Shown: positions 35,156 to 43,121 of the stretch, in pieces
Layout: every line of letters starts with the position of its first letter
Position numbering within the stretch: the first letter of the stretch is position 1
Assembly: GCF_024213665.1 (NCBI RefSeq)
Contig: NZ_JANAVP010000025.1
Coordinates: forward strand, 1-64,000
Length of the DNA: 64,000 nucleotides
Direction of reading: 5' to 3'
DNA from: Streptomyces sp. A3M-1-3
Lineage (GTDB): Bacteria > Actinomycetota > Actinomycetes > Streptomycetales > Streptomycetaceae
Notes under the pieces: model-generated
Database searches by the model: none
What the model was told of the DNA's origin: nothing
What the model saw: the letters and a program-made list of their open reading frames with translations, nothing else
Program-made: the position numbers and the translations under genes

Positions 35156-36199
35156 TCACGGCTGGACGAGGACCTTCAGGGCGGTGCGCTCGTCCATGGC
35201 CTTGTAGCCGTCCGGCACCCCTTCGAGGCCGACGGTGAGGTCGAACACGGGCGAAGGGTCGATGCGGCCGTCCAGGATGTCGGGCAGCAGCTGCGGGATG
35301 TAGGTGCGGACGGGTGCGACCCCGCCGCGCAGGGCGATGTTCCGGTCGAACATCACGCCGAGGTCGAGGCCGGTGCCGCTGCCGTGCGGCACGCCGACGA
35401 AGCCGATCGCCCCGCCGTCGCGGGTGATCTCGACGGCCGTACGCATCGACTGCTCGGTGCCGACCGCCTCGATGACGGCGTGCGCGCCCTGACCGCCGGT
35501 CAGCTCGCGGACGACGGCGACCGCGGCCTCGCCGCGCTCGGCGACGACGTCCGTGGCGCCGAAGCGCCGGGCGATGTCCGTACGTACCTGGTGGCGGCCC
35601 AGCGCGATGATCCGCTCGGCGCCGAGCCGCTTGGCGGCCAGTACGCCGCACAGTCCGACCGCGCCGTCGCCGACGACGGCGACCGTGGCGCCGGGGCGGG
35701 CGCCCGCGCCGAGCGCCGCGTGGTGGCCGGTGCCCATCACGTCGGAGAGGGTGAGCAGGGCGGTCAGCAGGTGGTCGTCGGAGGCCGCCTCGGCGGGCAG
35801 CTTCACCAGGGTCCCGTCGGCGTGCGGTACGCGGACGGCCTCGCCCTGGCCGCCGTCGGAGCCGACCGAGCCCCAGAAGCCACCGTGCTCGCAGGACGTG
35901 GTGAGCCCCTCGGAGCAGAAGTCGCAGACGCCGTCGGACCACATGAACGGCGCGACGACCAGGTCACCGGCGGCGAAGCCGGACACCGCGGAACCGGTCT
36001 CCTCGATCACGCCGAGGAACTCGTGCCCGATGCGCTGACCGGGCTGCCGGGCGGCCTCGCCGCGGTACGCCCAGAGGTCGCTGCCGCAGATGCAGGCGCG
36101 CAGGACCCGGAGGACCGCATCGGTCGGCAGCTGGATCTTCGGATCCGGCACCTCCTCCACGCGGATGTCGTGCGGGGCGTGGATGACGGTGGCGCGCAT
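35156..36199 (-). CDS. Zinc-dependent alcohol dehydrogenase family protein
   Basis: A 347-residue medium-chain dehydrogenase. Catalytic zinc ligands lie in ACICGSDLWAYRG and RIGHEFLGVIEE. A shortened structural zinc loop contains CDFC and a following Cys. The Rossmann motif is VAVVGDGAVGLCGVLAAKRL. The sequence is closest to glutathione-independent formaldehyde or threonine-type dehydrogenases used as generic Zn-ADH; the substrate is unknown. ATG 36199 starts the standard MRATVIHAPHDIRVEEV. Confidence 0.92.
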   Translation of the reverse strand: MRATVIHAPHDIRVEEVPDPKIQLPTDAVLRVLRACICGSDLWAYRGEAARQPGQRIGHEFLGVIEETGSAVSGFAAGDLVVAPFMWSDGVCDFCSEGLTTSCEHGGFWGSVGSDGGQGEAVRVPHADGTLVKLPAEAASDDHLLTALLTLSDVMGTGHHAALGAGARPGATVAVVGDGAVGLCGVLAAKRLGAERIIALGRHQVRTDIARRFGATDVVAERGEAAVAVVRELTGGQGAHAVIEAVGTEQSMRTAVEITRDGGAIGFVGVPHGSGTGLDLGVMFDRNIALRGGVAPVRTYIPQLLPDILDGRIDPSPVFDLTVGLEGVPDGYKAMDERTALKVLVQP

Positions 36200-36323
36200 G
36201 GTTGCGGTCCTTGGTGCTAGGCGTTTGTGACCTGCATACGGTACGCCCGGCTGCCCCTGTCCTGCGCGTCCGCCCCTGCCAGTGCGCCCCGGCCGGTACC
36301 CGGCGGCTACCGCTGGTGCGCGG

Positions 36324-37217
36324 TCATGCGGCGCTCTCCGTTGCCGGCTGCGGCGCGTGCGCGGGTTGCGGCATGGGCGGCGTCGGGGGTGCCGGCGGCC
36401 AGCCGGGGCCGCCGAAGACACGGCCCGCGCGCTCGCGCCAGCTGCGGGCGGCCCGTACGTCCCGGGCGATCGCGGCGTACTCGTGGGTGGCCACGCGCAG
36501 CGGGTTGTACGTGCCGATGTTCTTCGTCAGGCCGAAGACCGGCCGCTCGGTCTCGGCGACGAAGGACCGGAAGAGCCGGTCCCAGAGGATCAGGATCCCG
36601 CCGAAGTTCCGGTCCAGGTAGCCGCCTTGGGAGGCGTGGTGGACCCGGTGGTGGGAGGGGGTGTTCAGCACGTACTCGAAGGGGCGCGGCAGTTTGTCGA
36701 TCCGCTCGGTGTGGATCCAGAACTGGTAGACGAGGTTCACGGACGAGCAGAACGCGAGCGCGGCCGGATGCACGCCCAGCGCGATCAGCGGGACGTAGAA
36801 CGGCCAGGAGGTCAGGGAGGTCCAGGGCTGGCGGAGCGCGGTGGTGAGGTTGAACTTCTGGCTGGAATGGTGGACGACGTGGCAGGCCCACAGGACACGG
36901 ATGACGTGGTGGCCGCGGTGGGACCAGTAGTAGAAGAAGTCCTGCGCGAGCAGCATCAGCGGGATTGTCCACCACAGGACGGGGACCCGCAGCGGGGTGA
37001 GCTGGTAGATCGCCGTGTAGATCGCGACGACCGGGATCTTCCACAGCAGATCGAAGGCGAGACTGCCGAGGCCCATGCCGACGCTCGTCGCGGCGTCCTT
37101 CGTCTCGTATCCGGCGGCGTCCTCGTCGGGATACAGCCGGTAGCTCACCATCTCCAGGACGGTGAGCAGGATGAAGGCCGGTATCGACCACAGCACGGCG
37201 TCGGGCAGGTTCGGCAT
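36324..37217 (-). CDS. Sterol desaturase / fatty acid hydroxylase superfamily protein
   Basis: A 297-residue membrane di-iron enzyme. The three histidine clusters are visible: HRGHH (HRxxHH), HVVHHSS and HRVHHAS, with an upstream FYYWSH. Four hydrophobic segments surround them. Family members hydroxylate or desaturate lipids; the substrate here is not evident. The C-terminal 40 residues are a Pro/Ala-rich tail. It diverges from the NACHT gene across 143 bases. Confidence 0.9.
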   Translation of the reverse strand: MPNLPDAVLWSIPAFILLTVLEMVSYRLYPDEDAAGYETKDAATSVGMGLGSLAFDLLWKIPVVAIYTAIYQLTPLRVPVLWWTIPLMLLAQDFFYYWSHRGHHVIRVLWACHVVHHSSQKFNLTTALRQPWTSLTSWPFYVPLIALGVHPAALAFCSSVNLVYQFWIHTERIDKLPRPFEYVLNTPSHHRVHHASQGGYLDRNFGGILILWDRLFRSFVAETERPVFGLTKNIGTYNPLRVATHEYAAIARDVRAARSWRERAGRVFGGPGWPPAPPTPPMPQPAHAPQPATESAA

Positions 37218-37360
37218 GCCCGCACCATAGGGGCGCGACCGGGGCTGCGCCAGGGGTTGTTACCTATCGGTACGGGGAAGTGTTACCCGAGGTTATGCCT
37301 GCATGGGCGGCGAGAGACGCCGATACTGGGCGGTCGGGTCCAGATGGGGGAGGTATACGG

Positions 37361-40300
37361 ATGCAGGGGTTCGAGGCGGTTCTGCTGAGGCTCGCGGGGA
37401 CGGTCGTCGGCGCACTGGTCAAGCCGATGCTGAGCCGGCAGCCGGGCGCGGGACTCGTCGCGAACCCGGAGCGCCCCGCGCCGCGCTGGCGGCGCCCGGT
37501 GGAGCTGGGGGACAAGGAGCTCGGCCGGCTGACCGAGGGGCTCGCCGCCCGCCTGGCGGTGGCGGCCGACGGGCTGCCGGAGTACGAGCGGCTGGCGGCG
37601 GCCGACGCGGTACGGGACGCGTTCACGGCGACCGGGGTGCTGGACCAGGAAGCCCTGTTCGCCCAGGACCTCGACCCGGACCGGCTGACATCGGCGGTGC
37701 TGGCCCGCGCCCCGAGGGCAGCCGGTCTCAGCGACGCCGGGACGGCCCTCTTCGAGGAGCTGGCCGGGCTGTGCTGCCGCCACGTCGTGGAGTACGTGAC
37801 GACGCTGCCCGGGTTCTCGGCCCGGGCGGACGTCGAAGTCGTACGCCGGACCGGGGAGTTGGGGCGGGCGCTGGAGGACGTACGGGACCGGCTGGGACCG
37901 CCGACCGGGTCGGTGGCCGCGCGCTTCGAGCAGCAGTACGCGGACTTCGTCGCCGCGACGTACGGTCGCCTCGAGCTGTTCGGGCTGACGCTGAACCGGG
38001 AACGCAACGAGTGGCCGCTGGACACGGCGTACATAAGCCTCGCCGTCAGCAGCGACCGCGATGACGGTGCGCACCAGGAGGGCATGGGCGTCCCCCGTAC
38101 CGGAACGGTCGCCGTGAAGGCCGAGCAGGCGCTGTCGGGTGCCGGCCGGCTGCTGCTGCGCGGTCCGGCGGGGTCGGGCAAGAGCACGCTCGTGCAGTGG
38201 ATCGCGCTCAACGCGGCCCGGCGCAGCTTCGGCCCGGACCTGGCCGACTGGAACCTGTGCGTCCCCTTCGTCCTGCGGCTGCGCTCCTTCAACTCCCCCG
38301 ACGCGCTGCCGATGCCGGAGGACTTCCTCCGGGCGGCCAGGGTCCCGCTGCACGGATCGGCGCCCGCCGGCTGGGCCGAGAGCCTGCTGAGCAGCGGCCG
38401 GGCCCTGGTTCTCGTCGATGGCGTGGACGAGGTCCCACAGCGGTTGCGCAACCGGACCGAGGCGTGGCTGCGGTCCCTGATCACCGCTTTCCCCAAGGCG
38501 CGTTACGTGGTCACGACCCGGCCGTCGGCCGTCCCGGAGGAGTGGCTGGCGGGCCTGGGATTCGGCGCGCACTCCTTACTTCCGATGGAGCGGGACGACA
38601 TCCGCGCGTTCATCGCGCACTGGCACGACACGGCGCGCGGGGAGTGCCTGTCCCCGGCCGAACGGGAACAGCTCGACACCTACCAAACGTCCCTCACCCG
38701 GGCCGTCACGTCCCGGCGGGACCTCGGCCGGATCGCCACCAACCCCTTGATGTGCGCGCTGCTGTGCGCCCTGAACCGCGACCGGCGGATGCAGCTTCCG
38801 CGGGCGCGCAAGGAGCTGTACGACGCCGCGCTCGACCTGCTGCTCGTACGGCGGGACACGGAACGGGAGATCACCGGGGTGGAAGGCGTCTACCTCACCC
38901 GCGACGAACAGACCCTGCTGCTGCAGCGCCTCGCGTACTGGCTGATCCGCAACGGCCAGACGGAGGCGGCCCGGGAGGATGTCGTCGAGATGGTGGACGA
39001 GTGGCTCGACGCGATGCCGCAGGTGCGAGCACAGGGCAGCGCGAGGCAGGTCCTCTCGCATCTGCTGATCCGCAGCGGACTGCTGCGCGAACCCGTCCGG
39101 GGCGCGGTGAACTTCGTACACCGCACGTTCCAGGACTACCTCGGCGCCAAGGCGGCGGTCGAGGCACGGGACTTCGGGGTACTGGTCCGCAACGCGCACG
39201 ACGACCAGTGGGACGACGTGGTCCGTATGGCGGTCGGCCATGCGCGGCCGGATGAACGAGCCCGGCTGCTCAAGCAGCTGCTGCGTCGCGCGGACCGGGT
39301 CAAGACCCACCGCCACCGCCTGGTGCTGCTGGCCGCGGCGTGTCTGGAGCACGCACCGGAGCTGGATCCGTCCATCCGGACGGAGGTGGAGGCCCGGACG
39401 GCGGAACTGCTGCCGCCACGGAGTCTCGCGCAGGCGGAGGATCTGGCCCAGGTGGGTGAGCTGGTCCTCGAACTACTGCCAGAGCCGGCCGACCTGCCGG
39501 AGGCCGAGGCGGCGGCCACGGTCCGGACGGCGGCGCTGGTCGGTGGTCCACGGGCGCTGGCGGTCATCGCCCGCTTCCGCGAGGACACGCGTTTCCCGGT
39601 CTGCTACCAGCTGTCCGACGGCTGGGGCAGATTCGATACGGCGGAGTACGCGGATGCTGTGCTGTCCGGAGCGTCGCTGGGTGAGGCGTTCCTGCATATT
39701 CACACGTCCGAACAGCTCAGCTCTCTCACCAAGCTCAGAGCCATCAAGGGCGTGCACCTCACGTGGGAAGACGGGATTCCACCCAGCCTCACCAGGCAAC
39801 GGGACTTGCAGCGGCTGACGCTGTACAGGAACAAGCGGCTCGTCGACCTGACCCCGCTCGCGGTACTCCAACGGCTGACGCACCTCGGTATTTTCGACTG
39901 CCCAGAGGTGAGCGGCATCCGGCCATTGACATCGCTTCCCCTGCGCTCCCTGTACCTCTCCCGCGTACGGGACGGCCTGTCCCTCAGCCCGCTCTCGGAG
40001 ATCGCGACGCTCAGAGGCCTGACCATCGACTTCGCGGCCGACATCAGGTGCGTCGGTGACATTCCCGCACACGCGGGCCTGACGTCACTTGGCTTGGGGC
40101 AACGGGCTCGTTTCATCGACCTGGACGGACTCGAACGCTGGCCTGACCTCACCACCTTGTCGATTACCGGGGACGAACAGAACGCGCAACTGGCCCGGCA
40201 GAGGCCGCTGCCGCCGCTCAAAATGCTGCAGCTGCTCGATCAATCGGCTCTCCGTCCCGATTCACTGCTCCTCCACCAGGAGGTCACCGGGATCTACCTG

Positions 40301-40498
40301 ACCAGGTGCAGGCTCACCGGGGGACTCGGCCCACTTCGGTCGCTGCCGGCGCTCACCCGCCTTGATCTCAGCGACTGCAGCGGTCCCCTCGATCTGTCCC
40401 CCTTGGCTGAATTGGACCAGCTCACGATAGAGATCTCACGCGGCACAAACGTGCAGGGCGCAGAGCTGATCCCGCCGGAGCGGCTCACGTTCGCCTGA
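37361..40498 (+). CDS. NACHT-domain STAND NTPase with leucine-rich repeat C-terminus
   Basis: A 1045-residue signal-transduction ATPase. Residues 1 to about 255 are a helical N-terminal region of the NACHT-associated helical type. The NACHT core follows, with Walker A GPAGSGKST (268-276), Walker B with LVLVDGVDE (Asp353) and a sensor region around RYVVTTRPSAVPEEW. A winged-helix/helical arm leads to LRR-like repeats from about 780 to the end (LTPLAVLQRLTHLGIFDCPE, LPALTRLDLSDCSGPLDLSP). Bacterial NACHT proteins include anti-phage sensors; function here is inferred. The LRR part has visibly weaker GC at third positions. ATG 37361 has GGGGGAGG upstream. Confidence 0.88.
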   Translation: MQGFEAVLLRLAGTVVGALVKPMLSRQPGAGLVANPERPAPRWRRPVELGDKELGRLTEGLAARLAVAADGLPEYERLAAADAVRDAFTATGVLDQEALFAQDLDPDRLTSAVLARAPRAAGLSDAGTALFEELAGLCCRHVVEYVTTLPGFSARADVEVVRRTGELGRALEDVRDRLGPPTGSVAARFEQQYADFVAATYGRLELFGLTLNRERNEWPLDTAYISLAVSSDRDDGAHQEGMGVPRTGTVAVKAEQALSGAGRLLLRGPAGSGKSTLVQWIALNAARRSFGPDLADWNLCVPFVLRLRSFNSPDALPMPEDFLRAARVPLHGSAPAGWAESLLSSGRALVLVDGVDEVPQRLRNRTEAWLRSLITAFPKARYVVTTRPSAVPEEWLAGLGFGAHSLLPMERDDIRAFIAHWHDTARGECLSPAEREQLDTYQTSLTRAVTSRRDLGRIATNPLMCALLCALNRDRRMQLPRARKELYDAALDLLLVRRDTEREITGVEGVYLTRDEQTLLLQRLAYWLIRNGQTEAAREDVVEMVDEWLDAMPQVRAQGSARQVLSHLLIRSGLLREPVRGAVNFVHRTFQDYLGAKAAVEARDFGVLVRNAHDDQWDDVVRMAVGHARPDERARLLKQLLRRADRVKTHRHRLVLLAAACLEHAPELDPSIRTEVEARTAELLPPRSLAQAEDLAQVGELVLELLPEPADLPEAEAAATVRTAALVGGPRALAVIARFREDTRFPVCYQLSDGWGRFDTAEYADAVLSGASLGEAFLHIHTSEQLSSLTKLRAIKGVHLTWEDGIPPSLTRQRDLQRLTLYRNKRLVDLTPLAVLQRLTHLGIFDCPEVSGIRPLTSLPLRSLYLSRVRDGLSLSPLSEIATLRGLTIDFAADIRCVGDIPAHAGLTSLGLGQRARFIDLDGLERWPDLTTLSITGDEQNAQLARQRPLPPLKMLQLLDQSALRPDSLLLHQEVTGIYLTRCRLTGGLGPLRSLPALTRLDLSDCSGPLDLSPLAELDQLTIEISRGTNVQGAELIPPERLTFA

Positions 40499-40520
40499 CC
40501 CGCAGCCGCCCCGCCAGGAC

Positions 40521-40841
40521 CTGTCACCGCACCCGGACGAACCCCCCGGGGCGAACGCCGGGCTCGTCGCGGCCGCCGGGACCTCCGTCAGCGGCTCGGC
40601 GATCTCCGCCACCGTCGGGCCTCGGTGCGCCCTGCCGGCCCAGCAGGCGCTCGTCCACGAAGTGCATGCCGCCGGTCTGCGCGGGGCGCGCGCCGCCGAG
40701 GCCGTACGCGCCGTCCAGTTCCAGATTGTCGGTTTCATCCTGGTCGAACGGAACCGCGAGCGCTCCCCCGTCCAGTCCCCGGGCGAGAGCGAACTGTGGG
40801 ACGCGTCCTCTCCGTACGGGCGTTGGTGGCTTCGCTGCTGA
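40521..40841 (+). pseudogene. C-terminal remnant of a TetR-family regulator
   Basis: This 451-base gap after the NACHT gene holds an open plus-strand frame without a start codon. Its third positions are G or C in most codons. It reads through LVAAAGTSVSGSAISATVGP, QQALVHEVHAAGLRGARAAE and AVRAVQFQIVGFILVERNRE to SPVQSPGESELWD. This is the pattern of a TetR_C ligand-binding domain (second half). The N-terminal helix-turn-helix (about 100 residues) is missing, and the frame begins within 25 bases of the NACHT stop. I read it as a truncated gene; family assignment is by eye. Confidence 0.6.
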
Positions 40842-40949
40842 CGCCCTGACATTTCCGGCATCCCTGGCGTGGCCGAATCGCCGGCCGATCGCCGGCGAGA
40901 TCCCGGGCCGATCCTGGGCTGTCAGTCGCAGCCCGTATTCTCTGTGACC

Positions 40950-41918
40950 ATGCTCGACGACCGTACGACCGCAGCAGCGTGGCCGGCCGCGTACCCCCAG
41001 GGGTACGCGGTCGTTGACGTGGAGACCACCGGACTCGCCCGCGACGACCGGATAGTGTCCGCTGCCGTCTACCGGCTCGACGCGCAGGGCAACGTCGAGG
41101 ACCACTGGTACACGCTCGTCAACCCGGAGCGGGATCCGGGTCCCGTGTGGATTCACGGGCTCACCAGCGACGTACTCGAAGGCGCCCCGCTCTTCCAGGA
41201 CATCGCGTACGAGTTCTCGACGCGGCTCGCGGACCGGGTGCTCGTCGCGCACAACGCCATGTTCGACTGGTCGATGATCGCCCGGGAGTACGCACGGGCC
41301 GAGCGGACCGCCCCCGTCCGGCAGCGGCTGTGCACGATCGCGCTCTCCAAGGAGCTCAGGCTGCCGCTGCCCAACCACAAGCTGGAGTCGCTCGCCGCGC
41401 ACTTCGGTGTCGTACAGCAGCGCGCGCACCACGCCCTCGACGACGCGCGCGTGCTCGCCGAGGCGTTCCGGCCCAGCCTGCACGCGGCTGTGCGGGACGG
41501 GGTGCGGCTGCCGCTGCTGGAATGCCGGCCGCTGACGGAGTGGTCGGACGCGCCCGCCGCACCCCGGGTCGGATACCAGGCCTCGTACCGGCCGATGAGC
41601 TGGCGACCCTCCCGCAGGCGGCCGGCCTGCCCCTACCCGAACCCCGGGCGGTACGAGGTGGGCAGGCCGCTGAAGCAGGGCATGCGGGTGGCGTTCTCCG
41701 GCGACACATCCGTCGACCGCGAGCTGCTGGAGGACCGGGCGGTCGAGGCGGGGCTGCACATCGCCACGAGTGTGTCCCGGCTCACCAGTCTGCTGGTCAC
41801 GAACGACCCCGGCTCCGCGACCTCCAAGACGGTCAAGGCCAGGTCGTACGCCACCCCGGTGGTCGACGAGGCGGCCTTCACCCAGCTGCTGCGGGACGTG
41901 GCCCCGGCAGACGGGTGA
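40950..41918 (+). CDS. DEDDh 3'-5' exonuclease with C-terminal BRCT-like domain
   Basis: A 322-residue DnaQ-like exonuclease. ExoI is VVDVETTGLARDD (Asp, Glu), ExoII is VLVAHNAMFDWSMI (Asp), and ExoIII is QRAHHALDDARVLAEAF (His, Asp), together spanning about 15-180. The C-terminal part (about 245-320: LKQGMRVAFSGDTSVDRELL, SVSRLTSLLVTNDPG, TKTVKAR-type) resembles the BRCT domains found after actinobacterial epsilon-like exonucleases. A linker with Cys/Tyr/Pro-rich CPYPNPGRYEVG separates them. ATG 40950 is chosen; GTG 40944 is alternative. Confidence 0.9.
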   Translation: MLDDRTTAAAWPAAYPQGYAVVDVETTGLARDDRIVSAAVYRLDAQGNVEDHWYTLVNPERDPGPVWIHGLTSDVLEGAPLFQDIAYEFSTRLADRVLVAHNAMFDWSMIAREYARAERTAPVRQRLCTIALSKELRLPLPNHKLESLAAHFGVVQQRAHHALDDARVLAEAFRPSLHAAVRDGVRLPLLECRPLTEWSDAPAAPRVGYQASYRPMSWRPSRRRPACPYPNPGRYEVGRPLKQGMRVAFSGDTSVDRELLEDRAVEAGLHIATSVSRLTSLLVTNDPGSATSKTVKARSYATPVVDEAAFTQLLRDVAPADG

Positions 41919-41982
41919 TTGCCCGACGACTCGCCAGCCACCCGCTCGCCCCGCCGCCGCCGTGCGCCGCACCCTGTGGCGC

Positions 41983-42216
41983 ATGGCACGTTGCGAGGTA
42001 TGCGGAAACGACTACGGCATGTCCTTCGAGGTGCACGCGCAGGGCGCGGTGCACGTCTTCGACTGCTTCTCCTGCGCCATTCACCGCATGGCGCCCCTGT
42101 GTGAGCACTGCAAGGTCCAGATCATCGGCCAGGGCGTCGAGGCCGAGGGCCACTTCTACTGCGGTGCCCACTGCGCCCGCGCCGAGGGGAGGGTGGGCAT
42201 CGTCGACAAAGTCTGA
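41983..42216 (+). CDS. Small cysteine-rich zinc-binding (prokaryotic metallothionein-like) protein
   Basis: A 77-residue protein with three paired metal sites: CEVCGNDYGMSFEV, FDCFSCAIHRMAPLCEHC, and FYCGAHCA. The spacing resembles a treble-clef/LIM-like or prokaryotic metallothionein fold. Its function is not established. ATG 41983 follows the exonuclease stop by 65 bases on the same strand. Codon usage is standard for the region. Confidence 0.82.
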   Translation: MARCEVCGNDYGMSFEVHAQGAVHVFDCFSCAIHRMAPLCEHCKVQIIGQGVEAEGHFYCGAHCARAEGRVGIVDKV

Positions 42217-42274
42217 AACCGCGGATCCACCCCCTCCGTCCGGGCACCCCATGACCGAGTTGTACGGTCATGGG

Positions 42275-43075
42275 GTGTACCGCTTCCTGTTGACCCGGCA
42301 GTGGGTGATCCTCACCCTCCTGGCACTCGTCCTCATCCCCGTGATGGTCGAGCTGGGCTTCTGGCAGTTCCACCGCCACGAGCACCGGGTCGCACAGAAC
42401 CAGCTGATCGCCGCCAATCTGGCCGCGAAGCCGGTCCCGGCCGGCGAGCTGACCTCCCCGGGCCACACCGTTCCGCGTGCCGACTACTGGCGCCGGGTGA
42501 CCGTCACCGGTACGTACGACACCGCGCACGAGGTGGTCGTCCGCCGCCGGACCTCCGCCGACGACCGGGTCGGCTTCCATGTCCTGACGCCGCTGGTGAT
42601 GAAGGACGGTCGCGCGGTCCTCGTCAACCGCGGCTGGATCCCGTTCGCCTCCGACCAGCAGGCGTTCCCCGAGGTGCCGCCCACCCCGCGGGGCGAGTTG
42701 ACGGTGACCGGCCGGCTGAAGGCCGACGAGACGACGGGCGCCAGCGGAATCAAGGACCTCAAGGGGCTGCCGGACCGCCAGGTCATGCTGATCAACAGCG
42801 AGCAGCAGGCGAAGGCCCTGTCCCGGCCGGTGCTCGGCGGCTACCTCGAGCAGACCGCTCCCGAGCCCGCCGGAGACTCCCCCGAACCGGTCCCGGCCCC
42901 CGACCACGACTCCATCGGCGCCCACATGGCATACGCCGTGCAGTGGTGGCTCTTCGCCGCCGGAGTGCCCGTCGGCTGGCTGATCCTGGTCCGCCGCGAG
43001 AAGCAGGACGGGGCCGCCGCCGCCGGTACCCCGGACGAATCGGCCGACCCGGCCGAGGTCGCCGCCACCGCCTGA
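42275..43075 (+). CDS. SURF1 family cytochrome c oxidase assembly protein
   Basis: A 266-residue membrane protein that assists heme a insertion into cytochrome c oxidase. Two terminal membrane helices (WVILTLLALVLIPVMVELGF and YAVQWWLFAAGVPVGWLIL) bracket an extracytoplasmic domain with GFWQFHRHEHR, RRVTVTGTYD, GFHVLTPLVM and VLVNRGWIP. An acidic Pro-rich tail follows. GTG 42275 (VYRFLLTRQW) matches the family N-terminus; ATG 42251 would add eight residues. Confidence 0.92.
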   Translation: MYRFLLTRQWVILTLLALVLIPVMVELGFWQFHRHEHRVAQNQLIAANLAAKPVPAGELTSPGHTVPRADYWRRVTVTGTYDTAHEVVVRRRTSADDRVGFHVLTPLVMKDGRAVLVNRGWIPFASDQQAFPEVPPTPRGELTVTGRLKADETTGASGIKDLKGLPDRQVMLINSEQQAKALSRPVLGGYLEQTAPEPAGDSPEPVPAPDHDSIGAHMAYAVQWWLFAAGVPVGWLILVRREKQDGAAAAGTPDESADPAEVAATA

Positions 43076-43121
43076 TCTGCCGGACTGATTGGCCCCTCGG
43101 CCTTGCGGGAACACGGATCGC

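Noticed and set aside
40524-41984. Long minus-strand frame of 486 codons covering the exonuclease gene and the NACHT downstream gap.
   Set aside because: It lies antisense to a clear DEDDh exonuclease, has Arg/Gly-rich composition and no family motif. Only the plus-strand frame at 40521-40841 has convincing coding composition in the gap.
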